A stretch of DNA of 64,000 nucleotides from Ramlibacter algicola (GCF_016641735.1 NZ_JAEDAO010000001.1:558001-622000), one strand, 5' to 3'. Counted from the stretch's first letter, positions 7,628-16,076 are shown. The notes: a model not told the origin generated them from the sequence alone. Numbers and translations: made by a program.

Positions 7628-9124
7628 TTGGCCACGACGGACACCACACCGCAGCGCGTCTACCGGGCACCGTGCCCGGGCTGTGGCGCACCCGTCGAAT
7701 TCCTCAGCGCGCAATCGACGCACGCGGTGTGCAGTTTCTGCCGCAGCACCGTGGTGCGCAGCGGCGACACGCTGCAGCGCCTGGGCAAGATGGCCGAGGT
7801 CTTCGAGGACTACAGCCCGCTGCAGCTGTTCGCCACCGGCCGCTTCGGCGATCGGCCGTTCACGCTGGTCGGGCGGCTGCAATACAGGAGCAGCAGCGGC
7901 GCGTGGGCCGAGTGGCACGCGGCGTTCGACGACGGCGGCAGCGGCATCCTGTCGGAGGACAACGGCTCGTACGTGCTGATGCTGCCGGCGCAGCTGGGGC
8001 GCGAGGCGCCGGCGGCGTCGCAGTTCCGGCTGGGCGCATCGACGGCGATCTCGGGCAAGACGTTCACGGTCGCGAGCAACGACCAGGCGAGCCTGGTGTC
8101 CGCGCAGGGCGAATTGCCGAAGCTGCCGCCGCTGGGGCAGGCGTTCGCGGTCGTCGAACTGCGCAGCCCCGACGGCGAGGTGGTGTCCGTCGACTGGGGC
8201 AGTACGCCGCCCGAAGTGCTGCGGGGCCACCAGGTGCAGCTCGAGGGCCTGCAGATGCGCGGGCTGCGGGCGGAGCAGGCGAAGGAAGACAAGGCCCGGC
8301 AGTTCAACTGCCCGAACTGCGGCGCGCCGGTGTCGGTGCAGCTGGAGACCACCAAGAGCATCACCTGCGGCAACTGCCAGAGCCTGATCGACGTGTCGCA
8401 GGGCATCGGTGGCGAGTTGCGCCATGCCATCCAGGACGAACCGGTTCGGCCGCTCATCCCGCTGGGCCGCGTCGGCAAGCTGCAGGCGCTGACCTGGCAG
8501 GTGGTGGGCTTCCAGCACCGCGTCGGCATGGAGCCTGGCGACGACGAGCAGTTCGGCTGGAGCGAATACCTGCTCTACAACGCGCAGCGCGGCTTCGCCT
8601 TCCTGGTCGATTCCGAAGAGGGCTGGAGCCTCGTGCGGCCGACCACCGGCGCGCCCAAGCTATCGGCGGACGGCCGCTCGGCCAGCTACCTGGGCAAGCA
8701 GTTCTCGCTCAAGTACGCGTACCAGGCCGAGACGACCTACGTCGCCGGCGAGTTCTACTGGCCGGTCGAGCGCGGGCAGAAGACGTTCAACAAGGATTTC
8801 GCGAGCGGCTCGCTGCTGCTGTCGATGGAGCAGTCGCCGCGCGAGATCACCTGGTCCAGTGGCAACGCGATGGCCGGCGACGTGGTCGCGCAGGCCTTCA
8901 ACCTGCAGGGCGAGGGCCGCGACTTCCAGCGCGGCGATGCCGGCCCGACTTCGGGCGGGTCCAAGGGCCTGGGCTGCGGCTGCCTGCTGCTGATCCTGCT
9001 GGGCATCCTGCTCTTCATCGTGCTGCTGTACCTGCTGGATGACGACCGCCGCGGCGGCGGCTCGCGCTACCGTTCCGGCGGCGGCTCGTACGGCGGCTAT
9101 TCCAGCGGCGGGGGCCACAAGTGA
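7628..9124 (+). CDS. DUF4178 zinc-ribbon membrane-anchored protein
   Basis: A 498-residue protein with two four-cysteine zinc ribbons: CPGCGAPVEF with CSFC near residues 16-38, and CPNCGAPVSV with CGNC near 228-250. Each is followed by a DUF4178 beta-rich domain (GRLQYRSSSGAWAEWHAAFD and WQVVGFQHRVGMEPGDDEQF regions). Near residue 455 a strongly hydrophobic segment (LLLILLGILLFIVLLYLL) forms one membrane helix, and a glycine/serine/arginine-rich tail ends the protein. TTG 7628 is the only sensible start; GGAGGGGG lies 12 bases before it. DUF4178 proteins are uncharacterised and often neighbour DUF350 and SpeD/SpeE-like genes, as here. Confidence 0.8.
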   Translation: MATTDTTPQRVYRAPCPGCGAPVEFLSAQSTHAVCSFCRSTVVRSGDTLQRLGKMAEVFEDYSPLQLFATGRFGDRPFTLVGRLQYRSSSGAWAEWHAAFDDGGSGILSEDNGSYVLMLPAQLGREAPAASQFRLGASTAISGKTFTVASNDQASLVSAQGELPKLPPLGQAFAVVELRSPDGEVVSVDWGSTPPEVLRGHQVQLEGLQMRGLRAEQAKEDKARQFNCPNCGAPVSVQLETTKSITCGNCQSLIDVSQGIGGELRHAIQDEPVRPLIPLGRVGKLQALTWQVVGFQHRVGMEPGDDEQFGWSEYLLYNAQRGFAFLVDSEEGWSLVRPTTGAPKLSADGRSASYLGKQFSLKYAYQAETTYVAGEFYWPVERGQKTFNKDFASGSLLLSMEQSPREITWSSGNAMAGDVVAQAFNLQGEGRDFQRGDAGPTSGGSKGLGCGCLLLILLGILLFIVLLYLLDDDRRGGGSRYRSGGGSYGGYSSGGGHK

Positions 9125-9161
9125 GGCGCCCGCCGATCCACTTTCCACAACGGAGGTCTCC

Positions 9162-9380
9162 ATGGACTTCGACTGGCTGAAACCGGCGGCCGTCTTCGGC
9201 TCCATCCTGTACGCGCTGATCGGCGTCGGCATCTTCTGGCTGAGCTTCATCGTCATCGACAGGTTCACGCCCTACGACCTCTGGCTGGAGATCGTCGAGA
9301 AGCAGAACCGGGCGCTCGCGCTGGTCGTCGCCGCGATGTCGCTCGGCATCTGCATCATCGTCGCCGCAGCCATCCACTGA
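9162..9380 (+). CDS. DUF350 small membrane protein
   Basis: A 72-residue protein with two hydrophobic helices (SILYALIGVGIFWLSFIVI and ALALVVAAMSLGICIIVAAA) separated by a short charged stretch containing DLWLEIVEKQN. This matches one two-helix repeat of the DUF350 (YjfL/UshA-neighbour) family. GGAGGT (9152-9157) fixes ATG 9162. It sits between the DUF4178 gene and the membrane SpeE-like gene, with gaps of 37 and 7 bases. DUF350 has no established function; the context suggests a structural or channel-like partner in the same membrane complex. Confidence 0.8.
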   Translation: MDFDWLKPAAVFGSILYALIGVGIFWLSFIVIDRFTPYDLWLEIVEKQNRALALVVAAMSLGICIIVAAAIH

Positions 9381-9387
9381 GGGTGCA

Positions 9388-10923
9388 GTGAACGCACCCG
9401 CCGCGCGGGCCGGGCCGCGTCCCATGGACGTGGCTTTGCTCGCTTCCGTCTTCGTCGTCGCGGCGTGCGGGCTCGTGTACGAGCTCGCCGCCGGCGCGCT
9501 CGCGTCGTACGTGCTCGGCGATTCGGTGCTGCAGTTCTCCACCGTCATCGGCAGCTACCTGTTCGCGATGGGCGTCGGCTCGTGGCTGTCCAGGTTCCTC
9601 GAGCGGCAACTGCCGGCGCACTTCCTGCGCATCGAGCTGCTGGTGGCGCTCGTCGGCGGCGCGATGCCGGCGCTGCTGTTCGTCGCCAACGGCTGGGTGC
9701 CGGGTGGATTCCGCCCGCTGTTGTACGGGCTGGTCGCCGTTGTCGGCACGCTGGTGGGACTGGAGATCCCGCTGGTGATGCGCATCCTCAAGCGCAACGT
9801 GGCGCTGAAGGACCTCGTGTCGCAGGTGCTCACGTTCGACTACCTCGGCGCGCTGGCGGTGTCGATCGCGTTCCCGCTGCTGTTCGTGCCGCACCTGGGG
9901 CTGGTGCGCACCGGCTTCTTGTTCGGGCTGCTCAACGCGGCCGTCGCGGTCTGGGCGCTGTGGCTGTTCCGGCATGAGCTGCGCTTGTGGCGCGCGCACG
10001 CCCTTGCTTGCTCGCTGGTGCTCGCCGGGCTTGCAGCCGGCATGGCAGGCTCGAACGCGATCACGACGCTGGCGGAGGACCGCTTCTACCAGGACCCCGT
10101 GGTGATCGCCGAGAGTTCCGCGTGGCAGCGCATCGTCGTCACGAACGGCCGCGCGGGCCACCGGCTGTTCCTCAACGGCAACCTGCAGTTCGCCGAGCGC
10201 GACGAGTACCGCTACCACGAGGCGCTGGTGCATCCGGTGATGGCCGCGCACGGCGGGCCGCGCAAGGTCGCCATCCTCGGTGGCGGCGACGGCATGGCGG
10301 TGCGCGAGGTGCTCAAGCACCCGAGCGTCGAGAGCGTCACGCTGGTGGAACTCGACCCGCACATGACGCGCCTGTTCTCCACCGACCCGGCGCTGGCGCG
10401 GCTGAATGGCGGCGCGCTGGCCTCGCCGAAGCTGCGCATCGTCAACGCCGACGCGTTCGGCTGGCTGGAACGCAGCGACGAAACCTTCGACGTCGTGATC
10501 GTCGACTTCCCGGACCCGACCAACTTCGCGATCGGCAAGCTTTACACCAACTCGTTCTACGCACTGCTGGATCGGCATCTGGCCGCCACCGGTTACGCGG
10601 TCGTGCAGACGACGTCGCCGCTGGTGGCACGCCAGAGTTTCTGGACCGTGGTGACCACGATCGAATCGGCGGGGCTCGTCGCCACGCCGTACCACGCGCA
10701 CGTGCCCAGCTTCGGCGAATGGGGTTTCGTCGTCGCCAGCCGCCGGCCGTGGCGACTGCCCGAGGCGCTGCCTGCGGGGCTGCGTTTCCTCACGCCCGAG
10801 ACCGTCGGATTGCTGTTCGACTTCCCGCGCGACATGCAGCGCGTGCCCGCCGAAGTGAACCGGTTGTCGAACCAGGTGCTGGTCACGACCTACGAGCGCG
10901 AGTGGGGCAAGGTGATGCCATGA
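9388..10923 (+). CDS. Membrane-embedded spermidine synthase-like protein
   Basis: A 511-residue fusion. About seven membrane helices occupy residues 12-225, followed by a soluble aminopropyltransferase domain. The domain keeps the SAM-binding GGGDG (298-302), the acidic EL-D strand after it, the substrate-side DEYRYHEALVHP and the D373-F-P-D376-P motif equivalent to the catalytic aspartate region of SpeE. So catalysis with decarboxylated SAM is plausible. GTG 9388 lies seven bases after the DUF350 stop. Its position in a SpeD operon supports a real aminopropyl transfer, perhaps to a membrane-associated amine, but the acceptor is unknown. Confidence 0.82.
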   Translation: MNAPAARAGPRPMDVALLASVFVVAACGLVYELAAGALASYVLGDSVLQFSTVIGSYLFAMGVGSWLSRFLERQLPAHFLRIELLVALVGGAMPALLFVANGWVPGGFRPLLYGLVAVVGTLVGLEIPLVMRILKRNVALKDLVSQVLTFDYLGALAVSIAFPLLFVPHLGLVRTGFLFGLLNAAVAVWALWLFRHELRLWRAHALACSLVLAGLAAGMAGSNAITTLAEDRFYQDPVVIAESSAWQRIVVTNGRAGHRLFLNGNLQFAERDEYRYHEALVHPVMAAHGGPRKVAILGGGDGMAVREVLKHPSVESVTLVELDPHMTRLFSTDPALARLNGGALASPKLRIVNADAFGWLERSDETFDVVIVDFPDPTNFAIGKLYTNSFYALLDRHLAATGYAVVQTTSPLVARQSFWTVVTTIESAGLVATPYHAHVPSFGEWGFVVASRRPWRLPEALPAGLRFLTPETVGLLFDFPRDMQRVPAEVNRLSNQVLVTTYEREWGKVMP

Positions 10924-12503
10924 GCGGCGGCTGGCGGCGGCGCACCTGGCTCGCTGCCGCGGCGTCGCTGCCGCTGGGCGCCTGCGCACCGCGTGCCGAG
11001 GTGACGGGCGCGTTGACGGGCACGCACCCCGAGCGCGGTCACTTGCTGCGGCATGCACGCGCGACCGGTGACGTCGTGCAGCGCCGCGCGTCGGTCGTGA
11101 TCGCGGGCGCGGGCGTTGCGGGGCTCGCGGCGGCGCGGGCCTTGCGGTTGGCCGGCATCGACGACTTCGTCCTGCTGGACCTCGAGGACGAGGGCGGCGG
11201 CAACAGCCGCGGCACGCGCATCGCCGGCATCGACTGCCCGCTCGGCGCGCACTACCTGCCCGTGCCCGGCGATGCGGCGCGCGACGTGCAGGACCTGCTG
11301 GAGGAACTCGGCCTGCGCCGGCGCGTCGCGGGCCGCTGGAGCTACGACGAGCGCCACCTGTGCCACAGCCCGCAGGAGCGGGTGTTCTTCCAGGGGCACT
11401 GGCAGGACGGCCTGCTGCCGGTGCAGGACGTCGGGGCCGCGACGCTGGCACAGTACGCGCGATTCGCGCGCCGCATCGAGGCGTTGTCGCGAGAAGCGCG
11501 CTACACGATTCCCGTCAGTGCCTCGCCGCTCGCGCCCGCGCACCTGCGCCTCGACGCGCTGCCGTTTACGCGGTGGCTCGCGGCGGAAGGCTTCGACGAC
11601 CCGCTGCTGCGCTGGTATCTCGAGTACTGCTGCCGCGACGACTATGGCGCCGGGCCCGACACGGTGTCGGCGTGGGCGGGCGTGCACTACTTCGCGAGCC
11701 GGCATGGCTTCCACGCGCCGGGCGAGGAGGGTGACCGCGATGCGGTGCTCACCTGGCCCGAAGGCAATGCATGGCTCAGCCGGCGGCTCGCCGCCGCGTG
11801 TGGCGAGCGGGTCCGGCCGCGTCGCGTGGTGGCGCGCGTCGCTACGACGAAGGATGGCGCGGCCATCGACGCCATCGACACGGCGAGCGGATCGCTGGAG
11901 CGTTGGGAAGCCAAGCACGTCGTGGTCGCCCTGCCGGCCTTCATTGCGGCGCGGGTGCTGGCGTCGCCGCCCGCCTGGCTCGTCGGCGCCGCGCGGGCCA
12001 TGCGCTACGCACCCTGGGTCGTCGCCAACCTGCACCTGCGCGAACCGCTGGCCGACCGGCCCGGCGCTGCGCCGTCCTGGGACAACGTCGTGCACGGCGC
12101 GCGCGGGCTGGGGTACGTCGACGCGCGCCACCAGGCGCTCGACCCGCGGCCGGGGCCGACGGTGCTCACGTGGTACCACGCGCCCGGCGAACAGCAACGC
12201 CATGCACTGCTGCAGTCGTCGTGGCAGGACTGGCATCGCGCGGTGATCGACGACCTCGGCGCTGCGCATCCGGACCTCGCCGGCAAGGTCACGCGCGTCG
12301 AAGTCACGCGCTACGGCCATGCGATGCGCATCCCGGTGCCCGGCACGCGCGCGCAGCTGCAGGGCGTCGCGCTGCACGGCCCGCGCGTGAGCTTCGCCCA
12401 CGCCGACTGGGCCGGCTATTCGGTCTTCGAGGAGGCGTTCACTTCGGGACACGCCGCCGGTGTCGCCGCCGCGCGCCGTCTGGGTCGCACCGCGGTCGCG
12501 TGA
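10920..12503 (+). CDS. Exported FAD-dependent oxidoreductase (amine oxidase-like)
   Basis: A 527-residue flavoprotein. The N-terminus has a twin-arginine-like RRRTW and a lipobox-like LGAC (C22), suggesting export and lipid anchoring. GAGVAG at residues 63-68 begins the FAD-binding Rossmann fold, and the C-terminal DWAGYSVFEEAFTSGHAAG matches the closing FAD segment of flavin amine oxidases and carotenoid desaturases. Its ATG overlaps the previous stop (ATGA), so it is translationally coupled to the SpeE-like protein. Oxidation of a polyamine product or of a membrane lipid amine is the natural guess; the substrate is not proven. Confidence 0.75.
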   Translation: MSGGWRRRTWLAAAASLPLGACAPRAEVTGALTGTHPERGHLLRHARATGDVVQRRASVVIAGAGVAGLAAARALRLAGIDDFVLLDLEDEGGGNSRGTRIAGIDCPLGAHYLPVPGDAARDVQDLLEELGLRRRVAGRWSYDERHLCHSPQERVFFQGHWQDGLLPVQDVGAATLAQYARFARRIEALSREARYTIPVSASPLAPAHLRLDALPFTRWLAAEGFDDPLLRWYLEYCCRDDYGAGPDTVSAWAGVHYFASRHGFHAPGEEGDRDAVLTWPEGNAWLSRRLAAACGERVRPRRVVARVATTKDGAAIDAIDTASGSLERWEAKHVVVALPAFIAARVLASPPAWLVGAARAMRYAPWVVANLHLREPLADRPGAAPSWDNVVHGARGLGYVDARHQALDPRPGPTVLTWYHAPGEQQRHALLQSSWQDWHRAVIDDLGAAHPDLAGKVTRVEVTRYGHAMRIPVPGTRAQLQGVALHGPRVSFAHADWAGYSVFEEAFTSGHAAGVAAARRLGRTAVA

Positions 12504-12507
12504 ACGC

Positions 12508-13497
12508 TCAGCGCAGCCAGCCGCGCTTGCGGAAGTACCACATGGGCACCAGCGCACTGGCCGCCATCAGCACCAGCACGAACGGGTAGCTGGCCGGGCC
12601 GAGGATCGCCAGCTCGGGGAAGGGCAGGTTCATGCCGTACAGGCTGGCCACCAGCGTCGGCGGCAGCAGCGCGACGCTGGCCACCGAGAAGATCTTGATG
12701 ATCTTGTTCTGGTTGATGTTGATGAAGCCGACGGTGGCGTCCATCAGGAAGTTGATCTTGTCGAACAGGAACGCCGTGTGGTTGTCCAGCGATTCGATGT
12801 CGCGCAGGATCTGCCGCGCCTCCTCGAACTGGTCCTGCTTGAGCATCCGGCTGCGCATCATGAAGCTGAGCGCGCGCCGCGTGTCCATCACGTTGCGGCG
12901 GATGCGGCCGTTCAGGTCCTCGTGGCGCGCGATTTCGCCCAGCACCTCGCCGGCCAGCGTGTCGGTCACTTCGCCGGCCAGCACCTGCTTGGACACTTTC
13001 TCCAGCTCGTCGTAGATGCCCTCGAGCGCGTCGGCCGAGTATTCGGCATCGGCGTCGAACAGCTTGAGCAGCACGTCCTTCGCGTCCTCGATCAGCCCCG
13101 GTGCGCGCCGCGCGCGCAGGCGCAGCAGCCGGAACACAGGGACGTCCTCGTCGTGGATCGAGAACAGCACGCCCTTGCTGCGCAGCGCCTCGTTGTGCTG
13201 GTTGAGGATGAAGGCCACGCGCACGGCGCGCGGCTCGTCGTCGTCGGCGATCAGGAAGTCGCTGCGGATGTGCAGCTCGCCGTTGTCTTCCTCGTAGAAA
13301 CGGGCCGATTCCTCGATGTCCTCGTCCATCGCATCCTCGGGGATGGACAGGCCGTAGTACTGCTTGATCCAGCGCTTCTCCTCCGGCGTCGGATCCTCGA
13401 GGTCCACCCAGATCGGCTGGAAGCGGGACAGCTCCTCCAGCGACTCGATCTCCTCCTGGAAGAGACGGCCGTTGGCGAGCGAGAAGATATTGAGCAT
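12508..13497 (-). CDS. corA: CorA-family magnesium/divalent cation channel
   Basis: A 329-residue pentameric CorA-type transporter for Mg2+ (or Co2+/Ni2+). It has an acidic cytoplasmic N-terminal domain and long helices (about 150-250). Two C-terminal membrane helices flank the signature YGMNLPF, with GMN at residues 288-290, and a basic end KRGWLR. It is convergent with the FAD oxidoreductase, only four bases apart. The 131-bp region ahead of it holds a strong paired-hairpin leader (13542-13587). That is of interest because Mg2+ transporter genes are often controlled by leader RNAs. Confidence 0.93.
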   Translation of the reverse strand: MLNIFSLANGRLFQEEIESLEELSRFQPIWVDLEDPTPEEKRWIKQYYGLSIPEDAMDEDIEESARFYEEDNGELHIRSDFLIADDDEPRAVRVAFILNQHNEALRSKGVLFSIHDEDVPVFRLLRLRARRAPGLIEDAKDVLLKLFDADAEYSADALEGIYDELEKVSKQVLAGEVTDTLAGEVLGEIARHEDLNGRIRRNVMDTRRALSFMMRSRMLKQDQFEEARQILRDIESLDNHTAFLFDKINFLMDATVGFININQNKIIKIFSVASVALLPPTLVASLYGMNLPFPELAILGPASYPFVLVLMAASALVPMWYFRKRGWLR

Positions 13498-13541
13498 GCG
13501 GGCCCCTGACTGCTGGTTCGTTGGCGGGCGTTGGGCAGGGT

Positions 13542-13587
13542 GCTTTCAACGCCGGTCAGGTGCGTTGAAAGCTACCGACTCGGGTAG
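13542..13587 (-). promoter_or_regulatory. Structured leader upstream of corA
   Basis: Two adjoining inverted repeats lie between the patatin stop and corA. One is an 11-bp perfect stem, GCTTTCAACGC (13542-13552) with GCGTTGAAAGC (13562-13572) and a 9-base loop. The other is a 5-bp stem CTACC/GGTAG (13572-13576 and 13583-13587) that shares its boundary base. In the corA direction the short stem comes first and the long stem second, ending 44 bases before ATG. No T-run follows, so this is not a standard terminator. A protein operator or a regulatory 5' leader is more likely. Confidence 0.45.
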
Positions 13588-13628
13588 GGTTCCAAGGCTT
13601 TGCTCAGGTGGGTTTGGGACGGCCGCGA

Positions 13629-14831
13629 TTATGCCGCGCGGCCGCTGACGAAAGCCAGCAATTCGTCCTTGCGCGCGTACGCGTCCTGCTCGCCCAACGC
13701 CATCAGCGCGCGCACGAAGCCCTGCTCGAACAGCAGGTAGCTGGCGAGCGCGCCGGCACCGCGGGCGGCGCCCAGGCCACCGAGCGCGCGGCGCACGCCG
13801 GCGGGCAGTTCGTGGGCATGCGCCTGCGCCAGCGCGTCGACCGATTGCGTCGGCTGGATCGACATCACTTCGACGCTGCGATAGGGCAGCACCGCAGCGA
13901 CCTCGCGCGGCAGTTGCTGCAGCGTGCGGGTGACGCGCTGCGCCTGCTCGACGTCGGCCTGCAGCGTGTCGTGGAACACGCTGGCCATCGCGTGGCCGGC
14001 GATGGCGCCGATGCCCGGCGCGCCGTTCGTGGCCTCGCCGCCGGCGAACCCCGCGCGCTGCGGCTGGCCGACGCCGACCACCAGCACCTTGTGCGCGCCC
14101 AGGTGCATGGCGGGCGACAGCGGTGACACCTGGCGCATCGAGCCGTCGCCGAAGTACTCGCGCCGGCCGTCCACCCACAGCGCCGTGGCGGGGAACAGGA
14201 ACGGGATGGCGCTGGACGCCATCAGGTGCTCGATGGTGATCGGCTGGAATTCCGAGCGCCGGCCGGGGCGGCTCCAGGGTTCGCGCCAGCGGTCCTCGCC
14301 GGCGTGGCAGAACGTCCAGTGCACGCCCGTCGTGTAGCTGGAGCCGGTGATCGCGACGCTGTCCAGCGCGCCTTGCTCGAACGCGTCCTCGATGCCGCCC
14401 AGGTTCACCGCGCGGTGCAGCGTGTCCACCAGCGGCATGGTGTCCAGGATGGCGCCGTCGGTGCGCGCGCGGGTCCACAGGTTCAGCGCCACCGCCAGGC
14501 GCGAGAACCGCAGCCAGGGCGCCACCTGCAACCGGTACACGTCCTGGCTGCGCAGCCGCGACCAGAAAGCGGAGAGCTGGTCGAAGGCAGCGAGGCCCTG
14601 CGCCGCCTGGCCGGCCAGGAACGCCGCATTGATCGCGCCGGCCGACGTGCCCACCAGCACCTGGAACGGGAAGTCCTCCTCGAACGGCGACTGCAGCCGC
14701 AGCATGGCGGTGAGCGCCTTGAGCACGCCGACCTGGTACGCGGTGCGGGCGCCACCGCCCATGAGGACGAGCGCATGCACCGGCCGGTCCGGCCGCACCA
14801 GTCCCGCATGGATGATCGTCCCCAGGCTCAA
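13629..14831 (-). CDS. Patatin-like phospholipase
   Basis: A 400-residue patatin-family serine hydrolase. The oxyanion glycine strand LVLMGGGARTAYQVG is at residues 21-35 and the nucleophile elbow GTSAG (S63) at 61-65. The catalytic aspartate is in DGSMR (D229), a variant of the usual DGG/DGA. The first 20 residues carry no signal peptide, so it is probably cytoplasmic or peripheral on the membrane, acting on phospholipid acyl esters. The final third is specific to a bacterial subfamily. It is followed, after 131 bp, by corA on the same strand. Confidence 0.9.
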   Translation of the reverse strand: MSLGTIIHAGLVRPDRPVHALVLMGGGARTAYQVGVLKALTAMLRLQSPFEEDFPFQVLVGTSAGAINAAFLAGQAAQGLAAFDQLSAFWSRLRSQDVYRLQVAPWLRFSRLAVALNLWTRARTDGAILDTMPLVDTLHRAVNLGGIEDAFEQGALDSVAITGSSYTTGVHWTFCHAGEDRWREPWSRPGRRSEFQPITIEHLMASSAIPFLFPATALWVDGRREYFGDGSMRQVSPLSPAMHLGAHKVLVVGVGQPQRAGFAGGEATNGAPGIGAIAGHAMASVFHDTLQADVEQAQRVTRTLQQLPREVAAVLPYRSVEVMSIQPTQSVDALAQAHAHELPAGVRRALGGLGAARGAGALASYLLFEQGFVRALMALGEQDAYARKDELLAFVSGRAA

Positions 14832-14877
14832 GCTGTCCCCTCGCCGGCGATGGTAGCGCCGCGAGGAGTCGGCGCCA

Positions 14878-15477
14878 TCACGCCGTCTTCGGCTCCCCGG
14901 GCGTCGACGGCTGCACGTCGCACTTCAACACGTTGGCCATGTAGTCGAGCGCGCGTTGCTTGGCTTCGTCGTCCTCCGCGGCCGTGCAATCGGCAGGCAC
15001 CCACACCTTGAATTCACGCAGGAAGGCGTCGGCCGCGGTGAGCTGCACGCACATGTCGGTGGCCAGGCCGCAGATCACGAGTTCGCGCGCGCCGATCTCG
15101 GTGAGCAGCAGTTCGAGCGCCGACGCATAGAAGGCGGAATGGCGCGGCTTGAGGATCGTGATGTCGTCGGCCTGGGGGTACAGAAGCCGCGCGATCTGGC
15201 CGGCTTCGCCTTCCAGGCCGAGGCAGGTGGACACGAGGCTGTGGAAGTCGGATTGCCAGACGCCGTAGTTGTCGTTGGCATAGATCGTGGGCACGCCTTC
15301 GGCATGCAGGCGCCGCTTCAGGGCGGCGGTCGCACGCGCGGCGGCCAGGGCCTTCGGCGCCAGCTTCTCGGCGCCGGGAAAGTCGAGCGAGGTGATGAAG
15401 TCGACCAGCAGAAGTACGCGCTGACTTGTCGGCAACGTCGCTGGGCGCAGGCCCGTGCCGCGGGGAGTGGAAGGCAT
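14878..15477 (-). CDS. Isochorismatase-family cysteine hydrolase
   Basis: A 199-residue hydrolase of the isochorismatase/nicotinamidase superfamily. The catalytic triad is visible as D26 (LLLVDFITSLDF), K110 (ITILKPRHSAFYAS) and C143 (ICGLATDMCVQLTAADA). The cis-peptide LAT before the cysteine is typical. Such enzymes hydrolyse amides or vinyl ethers; without the nicotinamidase metal-site signature the substrate cannot be named. The ATG at 15477 is preferred, though an upstream in-frame ATG at 15516 would add 13 residues. It stands alone on its strand, 46 bases downstream of the patatin start. Confidence 0.85.
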   Translation of the reverse strand: MPSTPRGTGLRPATLPTSQRVLLLVDFITSLDFPGAEKLAPKALAAARATAALKRRLHAEGVPTIYANDNYGVWQSDFHSLVSTCLGLEGEAGQIARLLYPQADDITILKPRHSAFYASALELLLTEIGARELVICGLATDMCVQLTAADAFLREFKVWVPADCTAAEDDEAKQRALDYMANVLKCDVQPSTPGEPKTA

Positions 15478-15593
15478 GCGGGCATTGTGGGCAACGGGCC
15501 GCCACGGCTGGGCCATCCGCCGGCTGGCCCGACCGCAGGAACCGTCCTACATGGCTGGGCCGACCTGTCCGACAGCGCCGATGAGGTCGCGTC

Positions 15594-15634
15594 CCTAGAG
15601 TCGGTCCATCGTCGGTGCAGTGCCTGCACGGACC
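15594..15634 (+). promoter_or_regulatory. Promoter-like motif and leader hairpin
   Basis: CCTAGAGTC (15594-15602) resembles the downstream half of the bipartite motif at 1797 and 3541 and lies at a comparable distance (46 bases) from the next ATG. It is followed by a stem GTGCAG/CTGCAC (15615-15620 and 15624-15629, 3-base loop). This is enclosed, with a 7-base bulge, by GGTCC/GGACC (15603-15607 and 15630-15634), ending right at the AAGGAG ribosome site. The fold could mask or present the ribosome site of the small gene at 15649. Confidence 0.35.
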
Positions 15635-15648
15635 AAGGAGCCGTCCCC

Positions 15649-15837
15649 ATGATCCAGCTAGCGAACGACCCGAACGCCGCCCGCCTGAGCTGGCGCCCGA
15701 ACGCCCAGGGCGACAGGCAAGCCGACCCGCAGCGCAGCCGGCGCCCGGGCCATGCCTGGCCGTTCCTGAGCCCCCACGCGCAGCGCGGCGACCGCCCCGC
15801 TGACAACCGCAACCCGAGCAACGACAGCGGCAGCTGA
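15649..15837 (+). CDS. Small hypothetical protein, Arg/Asn/Pro-rich
   Basis: A 62-residue protein of unknown family. It is hydrophilic, rich in arginine, asparagine and proline, with no membrane segment or metal motif (contains QGDRQADPQRSRRPGHAWP). The case for a gene is a good AAGGAG ribosome site at 15635-15640, a promoter-like element and leader hairpin upstream, and a second small gene of similar character 24 bases downstream before a strong terminator. The composition suggests an intrinsically disordered stress-type protein. Conservation in relatives would settle it. Confidence 0.45.
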   Translation: MIQLANDPNAARLSWRPNAQGDRQADPQRSRRPGHAWPFLSPHAQRGDRPADNRNPSNDSGS

Positions 15838-15861
15838 GGCCGCACCCACCGAGAGCCCGCC

Positions 15862-16038
15862 ATGTTGACCGAATCCAAGAGCCCCAACCGTTTTTCCGAC
15901 GTCCCCAGCGACAAGCCGCAGGGCGATCGCGTCGAGCACGCCAACCTCGAGCGCCCGGGCGCGCAGGCCCACCCGCGCATGCGCGGCCACGGCGACTGGA
16001 CGCACTACGCGAAGCCCGCCGCCTGGCAGTGGCACTGA
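15862..16038 (+). CDS. Small hypothetical protein, hydrophilic
   Basis: A 58-residue protein with no family I recognise. It is highly hydrophilic and probably disordered, with a central [19 protein letters not shown] and an aromatic/basic end ([15 protein letters not shown]). It follows the small gene at 15649 by 24 bases and is followed within 40 bases by an intrinsic terminator, so the two look like a dedicated bicistronic message. Upstream GAGAG is only a weak ribosome site. Tryptophan-rich ends of this type are not typical of random GC-rich frames, which supports a real gene. Confidence 0.5.
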   Translation: MLTESKSPNRFSDVPSDKPQGDRVEHANLERPGAQAHPRMRGHGDWTHYAKPAAWQWH

Positions 16039-16076
16039 TCCATCGTGGTGCGGGCACGGTCCGCGTTCCACCAGTG

